From Liolophura sinensis (lineage: Eukaryota > Mollusca > Polyplacophora > Chitonida > Chitonidae), in NCBI RefSeq assembly GCF_032854445.1, contig NC_088300.1, positions 59,494,984-59,558,983 of the forward strand: a DNA stretch of 64,000 bases. Direction: 5' to 3'. The notes under the pieces are model-generated. The model had not been told where the DNA came from. It did no database searches and saw nothing but the letters and a program-made list of their open reading frames with translations. Position 1 is the stretch's first letter. Each line of letters opens with the position of its first letter. Shown here piece after piece: positions 24,945 to 38,500 of the stretch. The position numbers were made by a program, and so were the translations under genes.

Positions 24945-25390
24945 AACAAGGAGACCCAGGAACAAACCCGGTTCGGGTCGCACCAAAAACATTAAAAAAT
25001 GGTACTTGCTGCTGCCTTGCTTGGCGCTCAGCACAGAGAGGTTAGAGCAAGGAAACATGGCCCAGTTTCACACAGCAGTGTACAACATTTTTTTATTGTA
25101 CATTTGTTGTACAATATTTGTATGTCATTATACAGTACAATTGTCCTATCTCTGCCAATACTGTATGTGACATCTTTTTTGAAACTGGGCCCAGAACTGG
25201 TTGGCAGTATGGGGTGTCATGTCTGGTGTCTTAGGCATGATACTTCAGTGATGGCAGCACTTTTTGGCGCTATAGACTCGCTCTGCCACAAGTAGACACA
25301 GTATATGTACACATACCTCATGACTCCTTGTCATCACTTGGCTGAAAAATTGCCAAGTACAATGTTGAACTCAAAGCATTCATTCGTTTA
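24945..25390 (+). repeat. Dispersed repeat family B, longest copy
   Basis: Diagnostic blocks are AATGGTACTTGCTGCTGCC, GGCGCTCAGCAC and GGTGTCATGTCTGGTGTCTT. A 3' end (GGCTGAAAAATTGCCAAGTA, then CAATGTTGAAC) resembles the end of the element at 49560-49870. The first blocks recur in reverse orientation at 41505-41690 and in diverged form at 56835-56950. Short open frames inside (24928-25295) have no recognised domain. Confidence 0.6.
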
Positions 25391-26944
25391 TTCTAAACAA
25401 ACGCTGTACATGTGTAGGCTAAAACGGACACATGCATCTTATTTCACAACAAAAGTAAGAAATAAATGTAACAAATGTTAATGAGCCAAACTGGCATGTC
25501 AAGAGTCTTGCGAGTTCACATAGGTTTAGGCAAGATAAGATTGGGCCTCTCGCATACTACCACGTCTGGAAGACACGATTTTACAGTACGTGTGGACAGT
25601 GCCGTTGAGTCCACACACTTATGCAAGATGTATATTCAATCTATCAACTACCGTAAAATCATGTCCTTTAGCTGTGTTAGTTTAAGAGAGGTCAGGACCC
25701 AACTGGTTTTGCCTAAAACTGCATGAACTCCTGCCAACCCATGAATGCCTGCTGTACTTATTTGCAATTACTGTAGCTGTAACATTTACCCTGACTGTGT
25801 AGGTATTTGTGTTGTCTCGCACTCTGCGGCCTCATTAAGTGAATGGTCTTGTTAAAAAAGTGTAATGTTAAAAATTTGCCCCACTTATTGACATCCTGAC
25901 AAAACAGATCAGCAATTTATAGAGTTGCTTGTTGCCATCAAAACAACAACAACAACTCTAAAACAGGTTTCCATACAGAATAATGGTTTTGTGAAACAAA
26001 TTCACAGAAACCCATAACTCTGCATAGAGATCTGATAATCTAATGGCGCATTCAATAGGTTTGCCGCTTGCAGTAAAAAGTCCCAGGAAGTGCAAAAAAT
26101 TAAACCAGGTTCCTCCTCAACAAGAAATCTGGCAAGTTTACAAAACATGATTGTCTTGTATTAAAACCTTAATTCTTGATGTAATTTGTTTACAAGATTT
26201 CAAGTGCCTTCTCTTTTGTACAGGTTAGGCATAGTGTAAAGTGATCGAGCCAAACATTAATAGTGAATGTTGACAGGCCTCTATCCCTAAGGTACACATT
26301 CAAGTGTATCAGATTTTCACTGGATTTAATATGATTTTCCATATATGACAAGAAAATGATGCCACCTCAAGGTATTCCTAGACATCCTGGAAACAGAATT
26401 TTGCCACCGTCTAACAAATACTCTTTGGGTATACTCTGTCCTGAATGTATACATGTACATGATAGTAACTCAGGTTTTTGTATTATTTAGATCCGCTATT
26501 CAATTCATGAATCATTACTATTTATATGTTTCTGAACTGAAACATTTCATATTAAATATGAACAGTAGGTGTACTTAATTGCACGCGGGCAATTTCTTTC
26601 CTTAACACATCTTCCATGCAGGCTATGATACACAGTACACATGTACTTTTTTATATCCTAACATCTATCTGACAGTTAACCTCGTTTACACCTACTTGTG
26701 GAACACACCCACATGTGTACTATACATGTAAGCACTAGAAGTAAGAAGCCCTGCTTATTTTTGTCATCAATACCTTGACAGCATCCATAAAACATAAAAT
26801 GAAGTGAGATCAGATTTAAGCAGTACAGGCTGTTCAACCGCATTACAGTATGACTGTATATTGGATGGGGAGGTGGGGGGTGGGGGTGGTAAATAAAATG
26901 GAGAGAAAAAAAATAACTTAGATTTGGTCGTCTATCGCCAGTAG

Positions 26945-27445
26945 GAGATGCATGAATACAAAACTTCAGCTCAATGCATAAAGTAGTACTGAAATCATGA
27001 ATTTGGTAATAAATATGCACACAGTGCATCAGCGAAGGAGCAACCCCCTTGTGTCAATGTGTTTTACATGTATGTAAAAGTTAAGGTCCATGCATGCTGT
27101 ACTTTTTGAGGTACCAATACACTAAGTCAGGAATCTGCTAATTTACAGTATGCAATATGCACACACCGTATCAACAATGGAATATGCCATGTGTGCCAAC
27201 CCTCAGCTTAATACATAGAGTCCTTTTTGAGAAACCACCCCTAACACTTTGTTTAACACTGATTCTACTACACAATACACAAAGTCAGGAATTCAGTAAT
27301 ATACGGTATTAAATATATACACACTGAACCTCCGATGGAATATCCCCCCTAGTGTTGTTGTGCTCTACATGTGTACAAACCCTCATCTCAACACCACCAG
27401 AACTTTTTAAGATACCACACCTAACATTTTGTTCAACACTGCTTT
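26945..27445. repeat. Three imperfect copies of a 170-bp repeat
   Basis: Successive segments share AATATGCACACA.., an ..ATGGAATAT.. block, ACATGT, CAACCCTCAGCTTAATACAT and TAACACTTTGTT..CAACACTG in the same order. Divergence is substantial, so this is an old local tandem repeat rather than a young satellite. Confidence 0.6.
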
Positions 27446-27560
27446 CCCTGTTATTGGACATCGACGCCCATGCTGAGGGTAAGACATACATGTAAGCTAT
27501 GGCTATACTTTGTAATCTGTTATGGGAGTAATGCAGATGTTTCTAGCCTTTTCCCTTCTG

Positions 27561-27766
27561 GTTTCATGGGTGGTGGAAACCGAACTGCCCAGAATAAACC
27601 ACTGACCTTTGGTAAGTTACTGACAAACTTTCTCACACAGGTACAGATAGGCATACATGTACCATATTGGTGGAAGACATACATGTGGTCTTCAATAAAC
27701 GCTGAAAAACAAATGGAAACAAAGCTGCCTATGTGTATTGTCATGAAGGCCATGCAAACATAGAGC
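27561..27766 (+). repeat. Dispersed repeat family D, copy 1
   Basis: The segment from GGTTTCATGGGTGGTGGAAA to GTCATGAAGGCCATGCAAAC matches the reverse complement of 61632-61812 along its whole length, for example ACTGACCTTTGGTAAGTTAC against ATGACCTTTGGCAAGTTACT. Part of it also matches 39576-39715. The GGTGGAAACC start is shared with the SINE core, so the families may be related. Confidence 0.6.
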
Positions 27767-28943
27767 AGAGGGAAACAAAAATTCCCTGTACACGCATGGA
27801 ATTAAACCTGCACATCTTTTGTTCTAACCATTTAACAACAAATATCTTAACCACTTTCCCAAAACCCAATCCTCTCCACTGGTTATAATACAGCAATACT
27901 GCAGAACACACAGTACCTTCTATACAACAGTTTCACTGAGAACTTCACCCAATATTGGAAAATGCAAATGTTTTTGGAGGATAAACCACAAACATCTGAG
28001 TTAAGTAAAGTTTTACCTTTTGATGCACCAAGAACAGGCTTAATAAAAGCAGCTCACTGCCTTCAGTGTCAGACTACACCGATACAACTGATCTGTATGC
28101 CACTTCACCCGAATAAGTGTCACTGAGCAAGTTGTGCAGACAGTGGCTCTGGCCTGACCACTGACTATTCTGCTCCACTCCCAGGTAGATACATGGATTA
28201 GTCACAGTTCATTAGCACAAGCAGCATGTTACATCACAATAGCACTAACTGTAATGCAGCCATTGTATGCTTCACTAAATGCCATCCCTGTCAGTATTAG
28301 AGTGTTATATACAGAGGACAGCATCTGCACGGATCAATTATGCATGTACATCCAAATGTCTCGGTTCTAATATTATCAAAGAATGTGAGCATGATGTATT
28401 CAGATACATGAGCTCAGATTTACATGTAAACTATAACTGTACAGTAAATGTACACACTCAAAGTCGCATCTGGATGTTAAAGCAACATGGTGTTGACTAC
28501 TGTAGGCTACAATACCAATAAGTTAATGTACATGTATTACACGAAGTATTTTTTTTTATTTATATTCTATATGTATCTTTATGAATGAATATAAAACATA
28601 TCATCAGAACTTAAATTAAGACTAGATATTGGTACCAGTGCAGTGCTTGGCTAAAACAGTACATGAAGTATGTTCTTCACAGCAAGGTTTTATATATGGC
28701 CAACTGATCTGAGAATACTGTGCAAGCAGATTTTATCTTAAAGAATATGATAAAATTGCATTATTTCCAGTTCCATAGATCCTTCTGACCTCATATCTGA
28801 CCCATTAGTAGTCTGGCTACCAGCATGGTTGGAGATCCGGCCTATTTAATTTCTGTCCTTTGCTATAGACACACATTGTTCATGAAACAGTGATAAATGT
28901 CAGATTTTAAAATAACACACATCTTCATGTATATTTTCATCTA

Positions 28944-29078
28944 CCACTTTCACAAAACTTTCGTAAATCGATTTTTCTTAACTTCTTGTAAAAGATCTTG
29001 CCTCAGTTACAAAAAAAGTTACGAAAAACTACGAAAAAAGTTTCGAGAAATATGACTTACAAAGTTTTGCGAAAGTGG
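28944..29078. mobile_element. Palindromic MITE-like element
   Basis: The left arm CCACTTTCACAAAACTTTCG (28944 onward) is the reverse complement of the right arm ending GTTTTGCGAAAGTGG at 29078, with two differences over about 22 bp. The inside is also rich in ACGAAAAA/TTTTCGT complementary blocks. A relative is at 38014-38123. Confidence 0.6.
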
Positions 29079-29610
29079 CTGAAACTGGTTACAGATCGGC
29101 AGCAGATATCTGATGTTTAGGTTAATTATTTCCCTATACCTTTTACCTTGCTGTGTTCCTGCTGTCTCTAGTTACTACACGTATGTACAGAATGATGCAA
29201 ACATGTACATGCTATTCACCCATACACTCAGATACCATCATACTATACAATGTGCATGTAGTTAGGACTACATACATGCACTAATGTACTTGTACTTGTA
29301 GCGTGATTTAGCCTGTTAGAAACCAGACTAAACTCTCGTATAACACCACTTGGTAAACGGTATCACTTAGGCGTTGATCCATAACGGTAGGCCCTATTAG
29401 TGCAACAACAACACAATGCAATTTCTGCAAGCATGCTTATTACGCTACCAGTACAACTAGATTTGCACTACCATACTAAAAAAAAAAAAGAAAAAACAAA
29501 ACAAAACACAGACAAATCATACACGTACAACGAAACTAATCTAACTTACCTGCACCACCACATTTATCAAGCCCCACGCTTGCACTGATAAGCTTTACGA
29601 AATAAATATT

Positions 29611-29639
29611 CAAGCTGTCGCTCTGTCAGCGACAGCTTG
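29611..29639. other. Perfect 12-bp hairpin
   Basis: CAAGCTGTCGCT and AGCGACAGCTTG are perfect reverse complements separated by CTGTC. It lies 60 bp upstream (minus orientation) of the candidate untranslated ENT exon whose donor follows 29550. Its function is unknown. Confidence 0.6.
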
Positions 29640-29898
29640 ATAAGTTGTCGCCCCTGATTCCACGGAAAAGATGCATCGGACTCGGTAGATGCAAAAAATG
29701 ATAAAGTGGGCTGGGATTTAGAAACCACCCATTCTGCTCTATCGATATCAGTATGTATAAACAGAATTTGTAACATGTGTTACTCTGTCTGTCTTATCCA
29801 CTCTGCACTGAAGATAATTTTTAACTGCAGATGTATGAACTGCTCACATCATTAGCCAGGAATAAATATAAACAGGCCAAAATAAACAAAAATAAAAT

Positions 29899-30015
29899 TA
29901 GGCCTTGGGTTTCCCCCTGGCTCCATCTGATTTCCTCCCACCATACTCCTGTCTGCCCTAGTATAGGTGATATATTCTTAAGTGTGACATCAAACACCAA
30001 ATAAATAAATAAATA
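29899..30015 (+). mobile_element. SINE copy, 3' half
   Basis: GGCCTTGGGTTTCCCCCTGG, TTTCCTCCCACCATACTCC and CAAACACCAAATAAATAAAT identify a diverged 3' half. Confidence 0.75.
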
Positions 30016-32146
30016 TACACATAAATCAGAGATAAAATAACATTTTTCTACCTAAGAATAAAGAATGAAGTCAGTGACGTTGGCTGACAGAGGACTGAAT
30101 GTTTATTGAGATAATCAAAGATGGATAACTAAATGCTAACCAAGTAATACCTAAATGTAATACCCAGGTAGCCTGGGTATTATACATTGGTATATAACAA
30201 GTTATACCAAGGGTCATTAAACTTGACATGTCTGCCTAATATAATTAAAAATAAATGTTTAACAGTAACTAAAAATGCTATCTGATCCTAAACAGGATTC
30301 CTACATTATAAATGTAATGCAGATTAAGCTGTAATTTACATGTACATGTATGTAAAAAACATACACATAATGGGCTCTGAGATTCAAAGAAAATGGACTG
30401 GTAAAACATTTTCAAGCCTTTAAATTACTGCCTTATCAACCGACATACTGTACTTCATTTGTGTCTGCTTCTCACTCATTTTACCACCTGGACGGCATCA
30501 TAGGGAAATCAGATAGTACTGATCCAAGATTTGGAATGAAACAAATAAATGGGAAAGGGATTTGAAAAAATGCAACCAGAACAATTGTAAAATATTAACA
30601 ACAGCATGAAAATAATATGATATGTAATAGATATCCTTATTGATTGACTGACTGAATGCCATACTCCTCCACTGTATTTCACCTATACTCTGTAGGTTAG
30701 TTTCTTTGCGGTGGATACTTTCTTATGGATGGAGTTCCTTATATAAACCATCAGACTTGGTAAAGTCACTCACCTAATCACTTTGGAGGAAGGCAAGTGA
30801 CCGTGGGTGACCTGTAGATTTTATGTTAGACCACTTTAGCAGCATTAAGTGCTGCTCACAGATTTATATTACTATCACCACTCAGTGCTGGGGGAATCTC
30901 AAACATACACTGTCTGAGGCTGAAAAAGAACTATAACCTTGTGTGTTTTATGATTCAAAGTCAATCATCTTTACCAAGCAGTTTGGACCTGCCTTCACAT
31001 CCTTATTACTCGTGCAATGATAAGATTGCCCTGGCATCTATATTACTATATCAACTATATCTATGTTTATGACAAGCCAATAAAGGTAGGACGGATAGCC
31101 TTGCTATATGTCAAAACATGCTGTTGTAGCAGTGAACCTCAGCTTCTCTTCCACTCTGATACTTATATCAGAATGTATGTATTTAGGTAGCACTGGTAAC
31201 TGATGTACAATATTCATGTACCATAAGCAATCATCTAATAACTGACAGTAATAAATATCACAGAAAGTTTACAATAAAAGACAAGCATGCAAATGTTGCT
31301 TAGCTCTGATAAAACACTTCCAAAGACTGACAGTATACATAAAAGCACCTAAAGTCACAAATGACTCATGACAGTACAGATCCACAAACTGTGCAGCTTC
31401 ACATTATTTGTAAAGAGCTTTTTATTCTAAAATAGTCTTAACATTTCTTGTTCTAAAATATACATTATATACATTTGTTAAAAATACACCTGCCTGAACA
31501 TAATGATTCATCTAGTATTGAGCATAAAGAACATGCACGCATGCACATGTATACTAGAATGACAAAAGCAGGAAGAATATGCTTCTTTAACTCTGTAATT
31601 ATTGGAGTTTTTTTCTCGCAAATTATTTTGGAGAAAAGAAAAAATAAAATCAGTAATGATTATGAGGTAGTGATTAGCTCTCATTGAGGACTCATCCTAT
31701 AATCTTGCTCTGACCACAACAGGGATATGCATCAGCAGCTAATTTCGCTGCAAAACACTAGATCCAGGCAGAAATCTGACTGAATTTGATGTCTCATTAC
31801 TGAATTACTGAAGCAGATTAATTTAACTCAAGACAAAGTATTTAAGGGGACAATATACCTATCACATACACTATCAATACACACAGATGTGCAGAGAGAT
31901 AGACATACATTTAACTACATGACCATTAAAGTTGAGTTTATTTGGCCTACAACACAAGGATCACAGGAAATCTGTACGATTAGCCACAACTCAAATTCAA
32001 ATTTCTTTTCCTTAAAAAAAATGGTAATCCAGATCTGTAGGATAAACCCGTAGACTAAACTATCCCTGTTGAGAAGTGGCAACTTAAAGTAGTCAAGGCC
32101 ACAAGTATAGTCATCAAAGAAAATTGTTCTACAGTCTGGACCAGAA

Positions 32147-32303
32147 GCCGATTCCACAAAGCGATTTTTGAACAGTATAATTTTACAATACAGTGTAGTT
32201 GACATCCTAAAAAGTTCAAACTTTGACATTTAGCATCCAAAAATAAGCATCGCTTTGAATTTTAAGTTTTGACTTAAGTTAAAACTGGCTTAGTGGAATC
32301 AGT
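32147..32303. mobile_element. Palindromic MITE-like element, copy 2
   Basis: The left end GCCGATTCCACAAAGC pairs with the right end GGCTTAGTGGAATCAGT. The inside contains TTTTGACTTAAGTTAAAAC, which resembles the arms of the element at 19176-19343. It lies just downstream of MAP9. Confidence 0.55.
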
Positions 32304-32591
32304 CCCAGTGTTTTTGTTGACTCGATGAAGTGTTTACTCTGCTACTGGCAAGGTCCTGGAAGTCAGCTACAACAAACAATTGGACAACCAACTGATTCAC
32401 TTATGTTGACATCCTAAGGTACTGGCATTACAAATGACACAGATATAGGCTTGTCGGTCACCAGGAAACAAAAGTGTGACAGACAAGATACTTAGGACTT
32501 CACGGCCAGTACTGCTCCAGGTTTTTACCACTTGATTAGACCACCGATCCACAGCTTTTTTGAAATGTTCCCCAGGCAGGATACTGGATTT

Positions 32592-35500
32592 TCAGCGTCC
32601 AAAAGGAATAGTGCGATTGGCAGGACTCCATGCTGGCTGAAACTCGCCCTCTTGCTCAATCCTACGTTGTCGCTCACGCCTCTTCTCAGACTTCTCTTGC
32701 TCATCCTGTACAATAATTGAAGTTCATAAATCATGAAATAGTAATGTTACAGACTCAGGAAAATACCACATGGTTTGATTTTAAGAGCCAGAAATATTAT
32801 TTGCTGAGTTTTCTGTATGGGTTTTTTCATGCACCTGGTCTTAGTTATTGATGGAATGGTTCAAGATTATTGTTATATGAAACATTTATGAGTACTAAAT
32901 TATTTCCATCCATTTCAACATCCAGCAAAAGTCTGTGTTAAAATAACATGGCAATACCAGATGAATGCCACACGTCAAAATGTCAGCAGTTCAACAGATC
33001 TTACAAATATCGTTAGCCCTTCACAAAGTAAGCCTGACTTGTGGTAACTCGGCAAACCTGTAAACCTCTAATCAGGGTTACCTGCCAGTGGGTTTCAGTT
33101 TGGTCTGTAAGGTACAGTTTTCATGCCAGACATATAAGTAAATGAAATACCAGTCCTGAATAAAAATTGGCCTGTGGAACCACTTAGTCATATGAATGAT
33201 TTAACTTCACAAATCAAAACATCATGTTCATTTATTTTCCACGGGTTAGAAGACATTAAGACCGCTTTGGTGGCAGGAAACAGGGCTGGTTGGCCCAGTG
33301 TCTGTATAATGTGACTCAGTGCTTGGCCTATACCATAATTCTGAGCACCAATGTAAATTACCTTTTTCCTCATCCACTCTTCGTACAGTCTCTCAGCGTC
33401 ACGTTCCTTCTTCTTCCTTATTTCCCGTTCCTTCTCAGTTTCCTCCCTTTCCTTGGACTTCTCTTCCTTCACCTTAGAATGGATCACCCTGTCCTTCCTC
33501 TCTTTCCTAAGACACCATAAATACATAACAAGTGCTAATTCATAAAGCTGACTTCATCTGGCAATTTGTGTCCTCGTTTAAATAAGTTAATGTCAAAAGA
33601 TAGGATGCAAAACATTTTACACACCAACCAATATTAAAACAAAGGATGTCAAAAATTGGATGGATCAACCAACAAATGAAGAGACAGCAACTTCCTGCTT
33701 GTCATAGCTGAAAATTAACCCAAATGATTTACGACTAAATTTTAGCAATCATTTTAATGCAACTGCTGATCAGAAACTCATCAGCTCTGCAACTCACCAC
33801 AAAGATAGGACACAGTGTTGCCCAACATTTTGACAACAGAATGCAGGTAAAAGGTCAGAAACATATTTCAATAGGTTTACTAGTACGATGAATTAACCAA
33901 AATTGGCCAACAGATAAAAACTAAAAATGTCATGCTGATGCTACTGTAATTCTTCAACCTTTTTCCTTGTTTGCAAAGTGTTTATTCAAGCATATTTTGA
34001 AGTCATTATTTTGTACAGACTGACAAAATTATATTTTTTGTTAAGCCCTGAAATTGGCCAACCCAACCAATGTAATTTTTTCTTCAAAACCAAAACTAAA
34101 AAGGTGCAAAAACAGACAATCTTTCATATGCGAATAGGTTGAGGAATTAGGGTATTGGTAATCCATTTCAAGATACAGTAAATGGCCCAAAGTTTTGCCC
34201 TGGAGCTTGGAAAGTGTATCCCAGGCTTCACTGCGTCGATTGTGATTGTTACTGACAACGCGCTGCGGGAGAGCATTGGGGTGGTCAGGGTATTATACTG
34301 ACAGTTCAAGAACATAATAAACAAGCTCATGGTTCACTGGGCAGTTAGTATAATGTCCTAAAACCAACAGTTCATGTCTTCCTCAGTTGTAATTATAAGG
34401 GTTTTCGTACATGCACTTCACAACAGGTTGACTGTTTATTTATTTGGTACTTTTCGGATACCTCGCATGGAGTATGTTTTCTGTGTTTAATGGCTGGGGA
34501 AGTTCCCCGTTATAAAAAAGCCAGAAAAGGAACTCTTCTGCAATAGGAGGACAGTTCCGACTACAAAGAAACAAAATGTGCATGTAGACTGAATCACATG
34601 GATGTGATATCCAACTACGGAGGCTTCGCTTTAGTCACTTTGATTTAACAACACTGAGCACTGCTTACAACATGTCTGTCTGCATTCGCTGTCATGCTAC
34701 TCTTGAACCACTTTATGGCATACAATGATATATACATTAGCAGTCATTCATGTGTCGTAATCAAAGATAAACACTACAATGGACACTGGAAGCTAATGAT
34801 AGACATTTCTTAGTGAAATTCGTTTTTAGCCGAAATACATTTGTACACATACTCGTTGCATAATGAGGGCTCTCAGCAGACAACTGTTCACCAGATAACG
34901 GTGTGAGGTGACTTTCAATTAGGTGTAAGCGAAATAATTGGTTTGTGTGCAGAGTACATTGTGCATGTACCAGTTACACTCTTTTCTACACCTGTAGTTC
35001 AGGTATACTCAGCGTCATGCTTTCAGAATGTCTTGGAATTTAAAGGCTTGTAATAGACATCACCTGCCTTGATACTTTCTTTGATTTCATTCATGGGTAT
35101 ATTTAAAGATGTACATGTAGGCCTACTAGTCGGCCTACCTGAACACCTCACTATCGGTGACTTGACCCCACGCAGCGAGGATTAGCAGCCAGAGCTTCCA
35201 AGTGTCATGCAGGATACTAAAAATGGCGGGGGTTAATAACTCTCTCCTGTCATCTTGCCCCCAACTCAGATTGTGCGAAAGTAAACGACATGCAAAACTT
35301 TAGGTCATTTACGGTAATACAATAACCTGTGTATCCCTGAGCTACAAGTAAATAGAATGTATAAACAACTGAATGTACATGTATAAACCTCACATCCGAG
35401 GACTAATCTTAAATCAAGAATGAGACACACTGGAAGATTTAACTTAAAGCAGGAACTAAACATGTGAGAGAACTGAACACATCTCAAGATTACAAGTAAA

Positions 35501-38500
35501 TCAAGAACTCAGAGGTGTCACAAGTTTTGGGATTTCACTGTACAAATTACTTCTAGACCACTTCACTTCAACCCAAGGTATCCACAACAGTTGTGAAACA
35601 TGGTAACACAACCTTTGTATCTGGCAGTTAAATGATAAAACTTCACCTGAATAATCATCCATGCATACCATGTGATTTCGATAATAGATACATCTACTAG
35701 CCTATGAGCTCTTTTAATTTAATTAATGTTTCCTCCTCATCATACCTGTAAGATTAAGACTAATAAAATTGTCAAACTCAAGCCTTAGCTAAGCACAAAA
35801 AACTTCACTGCTCACTGACATCGGTAAGGTCACACATTCCCTTACCTTGCATAAATATCAGCTAATGAAACTGATCAGTGACCCAACAAGGTGATAAAAA
35901 TGTGGCTTTGTCAATCATCAAGGTAGCTGACTGGCTGTTAATAAAGTTACACTGTGAGTACTTACCAGGACTTGTAGGCAGACTCATTTTGTTTCTCTTT
36001 CTGCCGTTTGACCTCGGTAACCTCTCTTTTCTTAGTCTTCTCCAGATTAATCTCCTTGTGAACTTTGGTCTTTATCAAGGAATCTTTTCTCTCCTTCCAG
36101 ATTTGAAATGTCTGCAAGACACAACATGTAGTAAGAGACCCAGTTAATCCCCCACATATACAGTGTGGCGTGATTCATCTGTCTGCCTATAGTAACAACA
36201 TGATCAAATCCTATCAAACCAGAATATCAAGCCTGTATGTGTTGATTAGTCATTAAAAAAGAAAGGTGAAAGTAAAAAAGATAATATTACTGGCTCACAG
36301 GGAATATTTTATTGTAGAGAACAAAATGCTTTTCTCCTCATTGGTTAAGACCAAGGCATCAATAAAAATGAACAGGTAAATCTTCTACTTTTATTGGATT
36401 TTGACTGACAGACTGAGCTGTGCAGATGGGAGTGATTATGTATTAATCTAAATGTGACCTCAACACACCTTCTCTGCTTCTTTCTTTTTCCTTTCCTTTT
36501 CTCTGATTTCCTCCTCTTTCTTCTTTTCTTCCTCCTTTTTCTGCTTAATTTTCTCCTTACACACTGGAACCTTCTTTTCCATCCATGCATTGTACGAGGC
36601 TTTGTTCTCTAGCTTTTTATCTTCTGCTTCCTGTGGGTAAGGTCAAAAAACAATATGTAACTACAAAACACAAACTATACTATGAACTATATCATTACTC
36701 ACTTTCACGACTGAAAGATACTTTCACACATTGCTTCAAGACAGTGATAATACACACTAAACAAGCATCACTGACACATGTACCTTAGCCTTCCATGAAA
36801 ACACTCCAAAGGGGCTACAGATACTTAAATGTTATCCTCAGAGCATTCCTAAAGAGAAAAAAATCAAGACTCGAGTTTATTTGATATTATCAGATGTACA
36901 CCTGTATTGTGAAAATTCGATACACTGTACTGATACAAGCAAAAGGAAAGGAAAAATAAGATCCAATTGTCAGGTAAGAAATGATATTCCCAAAAGTGAC
37001 CTAAAATTTCGCCAGCAAAAGGGCATTTTTATAAGCAAGAAAGTGTCATATAATTATATTTTTGTTGCTGAAAGTTTCAATTTTCCAGAAGGATATCATC
37101 CTATGTTCCAAGCAAACCTCAGAACACCTTTTCTAAAATCAATAAAACTCTCAGAATCTGGAAAAATGGGTAAAGTTAGCCATGGACAGAATTTAGGATC
37201 ATTTAGGGTAGATTGCCTTCCATTCTGAACCTACCTTCCTTTTTTTCTCTTCCTCCACCGCTTCTTGCTTTTTCTTTTCTTTGAGTGCTTCCTTGGCTTT
37301 CCTTGTTCGCTCCTTATACCATTCAGCATATATGGCATTACGGATGGACATGGTGTCATCAAATGAGGCTGTCGATGTGGGACTTTCCTCTCCAGGTTTT
37401 GAGGCGTATCTAGGCTTAGGGTGCTGTTTCGTTTGTTTTCTTTCCATCTTCTTGTTCCTGTGAAGAAACAATAGCCTTTAAATTACAAGATTTGCAGAAG
37501 TTACCATAGCAACCAGCACCGAAGGCATTATATCAGTGAGGCCGATATGTGCTTGAGATGTTATCAGAGTTTCTAGAAAATGAACCCATTCAGGATTTCA
37601 TATAACAGTAAAAAGAAATTTATCATAACAAGAGCATAAGACATAGCTTAAATGCTTTATATTTCAGTAAACCTTTTTTTCAGTTCAAGTGGAATATATC
37701 ATGTAAGCCTACAGGTAATTTTTAGTTTGATGTAGATAAGATACTTGTTACTCAGCTCATTGATGAACAGTACTCCTGCTGTGCTTCCTCTGCCTGAATG
37801 CATGTACTTACTTATCTTTATCTTCTTTGTCAGGTTCAATAAACTGCATGGTCTTGTCATCCTGAGCATTTGCCACGAAGTTGATGGCATCATCAGCCCG
37901 CTGCTTGGCAGACTGTTGTTTACCAGATCTGGACACAGACAGATGCATTTTGACTTACCAATTCTGCACATTGAAATAGTGATTGGCGAAAAAATTTTAC
38001 TTATCAAGAGGGGCTGTCATCACAAAACTTTCATATGTCAATTTTATGACCAAAAAAAAAAAAAAAATTAGAAAATATTACAAAAGAGAAAACTAGTCTA
38101 TAAAGTTTTGCAAAATACGACAGCTGCTAAAGAACTGGAATTTAATAAAACCTAACACATCTTCAGGGAAGCTCATTCACACGTTTAAATCAAGACATAA
38201 ACCACAGTGAGTAAACATTGCCTGGGATAAGAAAACATTAATTATCTTGGCAGAAATATTGTTTAAAATATCATATAATAAGTCACATTCAAAGCTGACA
38301 TTACCCTTTGGTTATGACCTGCTGCTGGTTTTCATTATCTGTCGGCTGCAGTGGTTCTGTTTGGATTTCTTCACAGATAGAACTGGCACTTGCTTCACGT
38401 TCTAACTTGGGAGTTCCCCGACTCTGAGACCGACTGCGATGCTCAGAAGATTTCTTTTTGCTTTCAGGGCTTTCCAGTTCATTTGTAATGGAATCCCTTG

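Larger units (their letters stand above)
21422..32591. other. Intergenic region or distal 5' region of ENT
   Basis: No coding exon could be supported over 11 kb. The region holds two SINE copies, two related dispersed repeats (24945-25390 and 27561-27766), a three-copy 170-bp repeat (26945-27445), two palindromic elements (28944-29078 and 32147-32303) and a perfect 12-bp hairpin (29611-29639). The part just left of 32591 is probably MAP9 3' UTR; minus-strand AATAAA candidates lie at 31937-31942 and 31421-31426. Confidence 0.5.
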
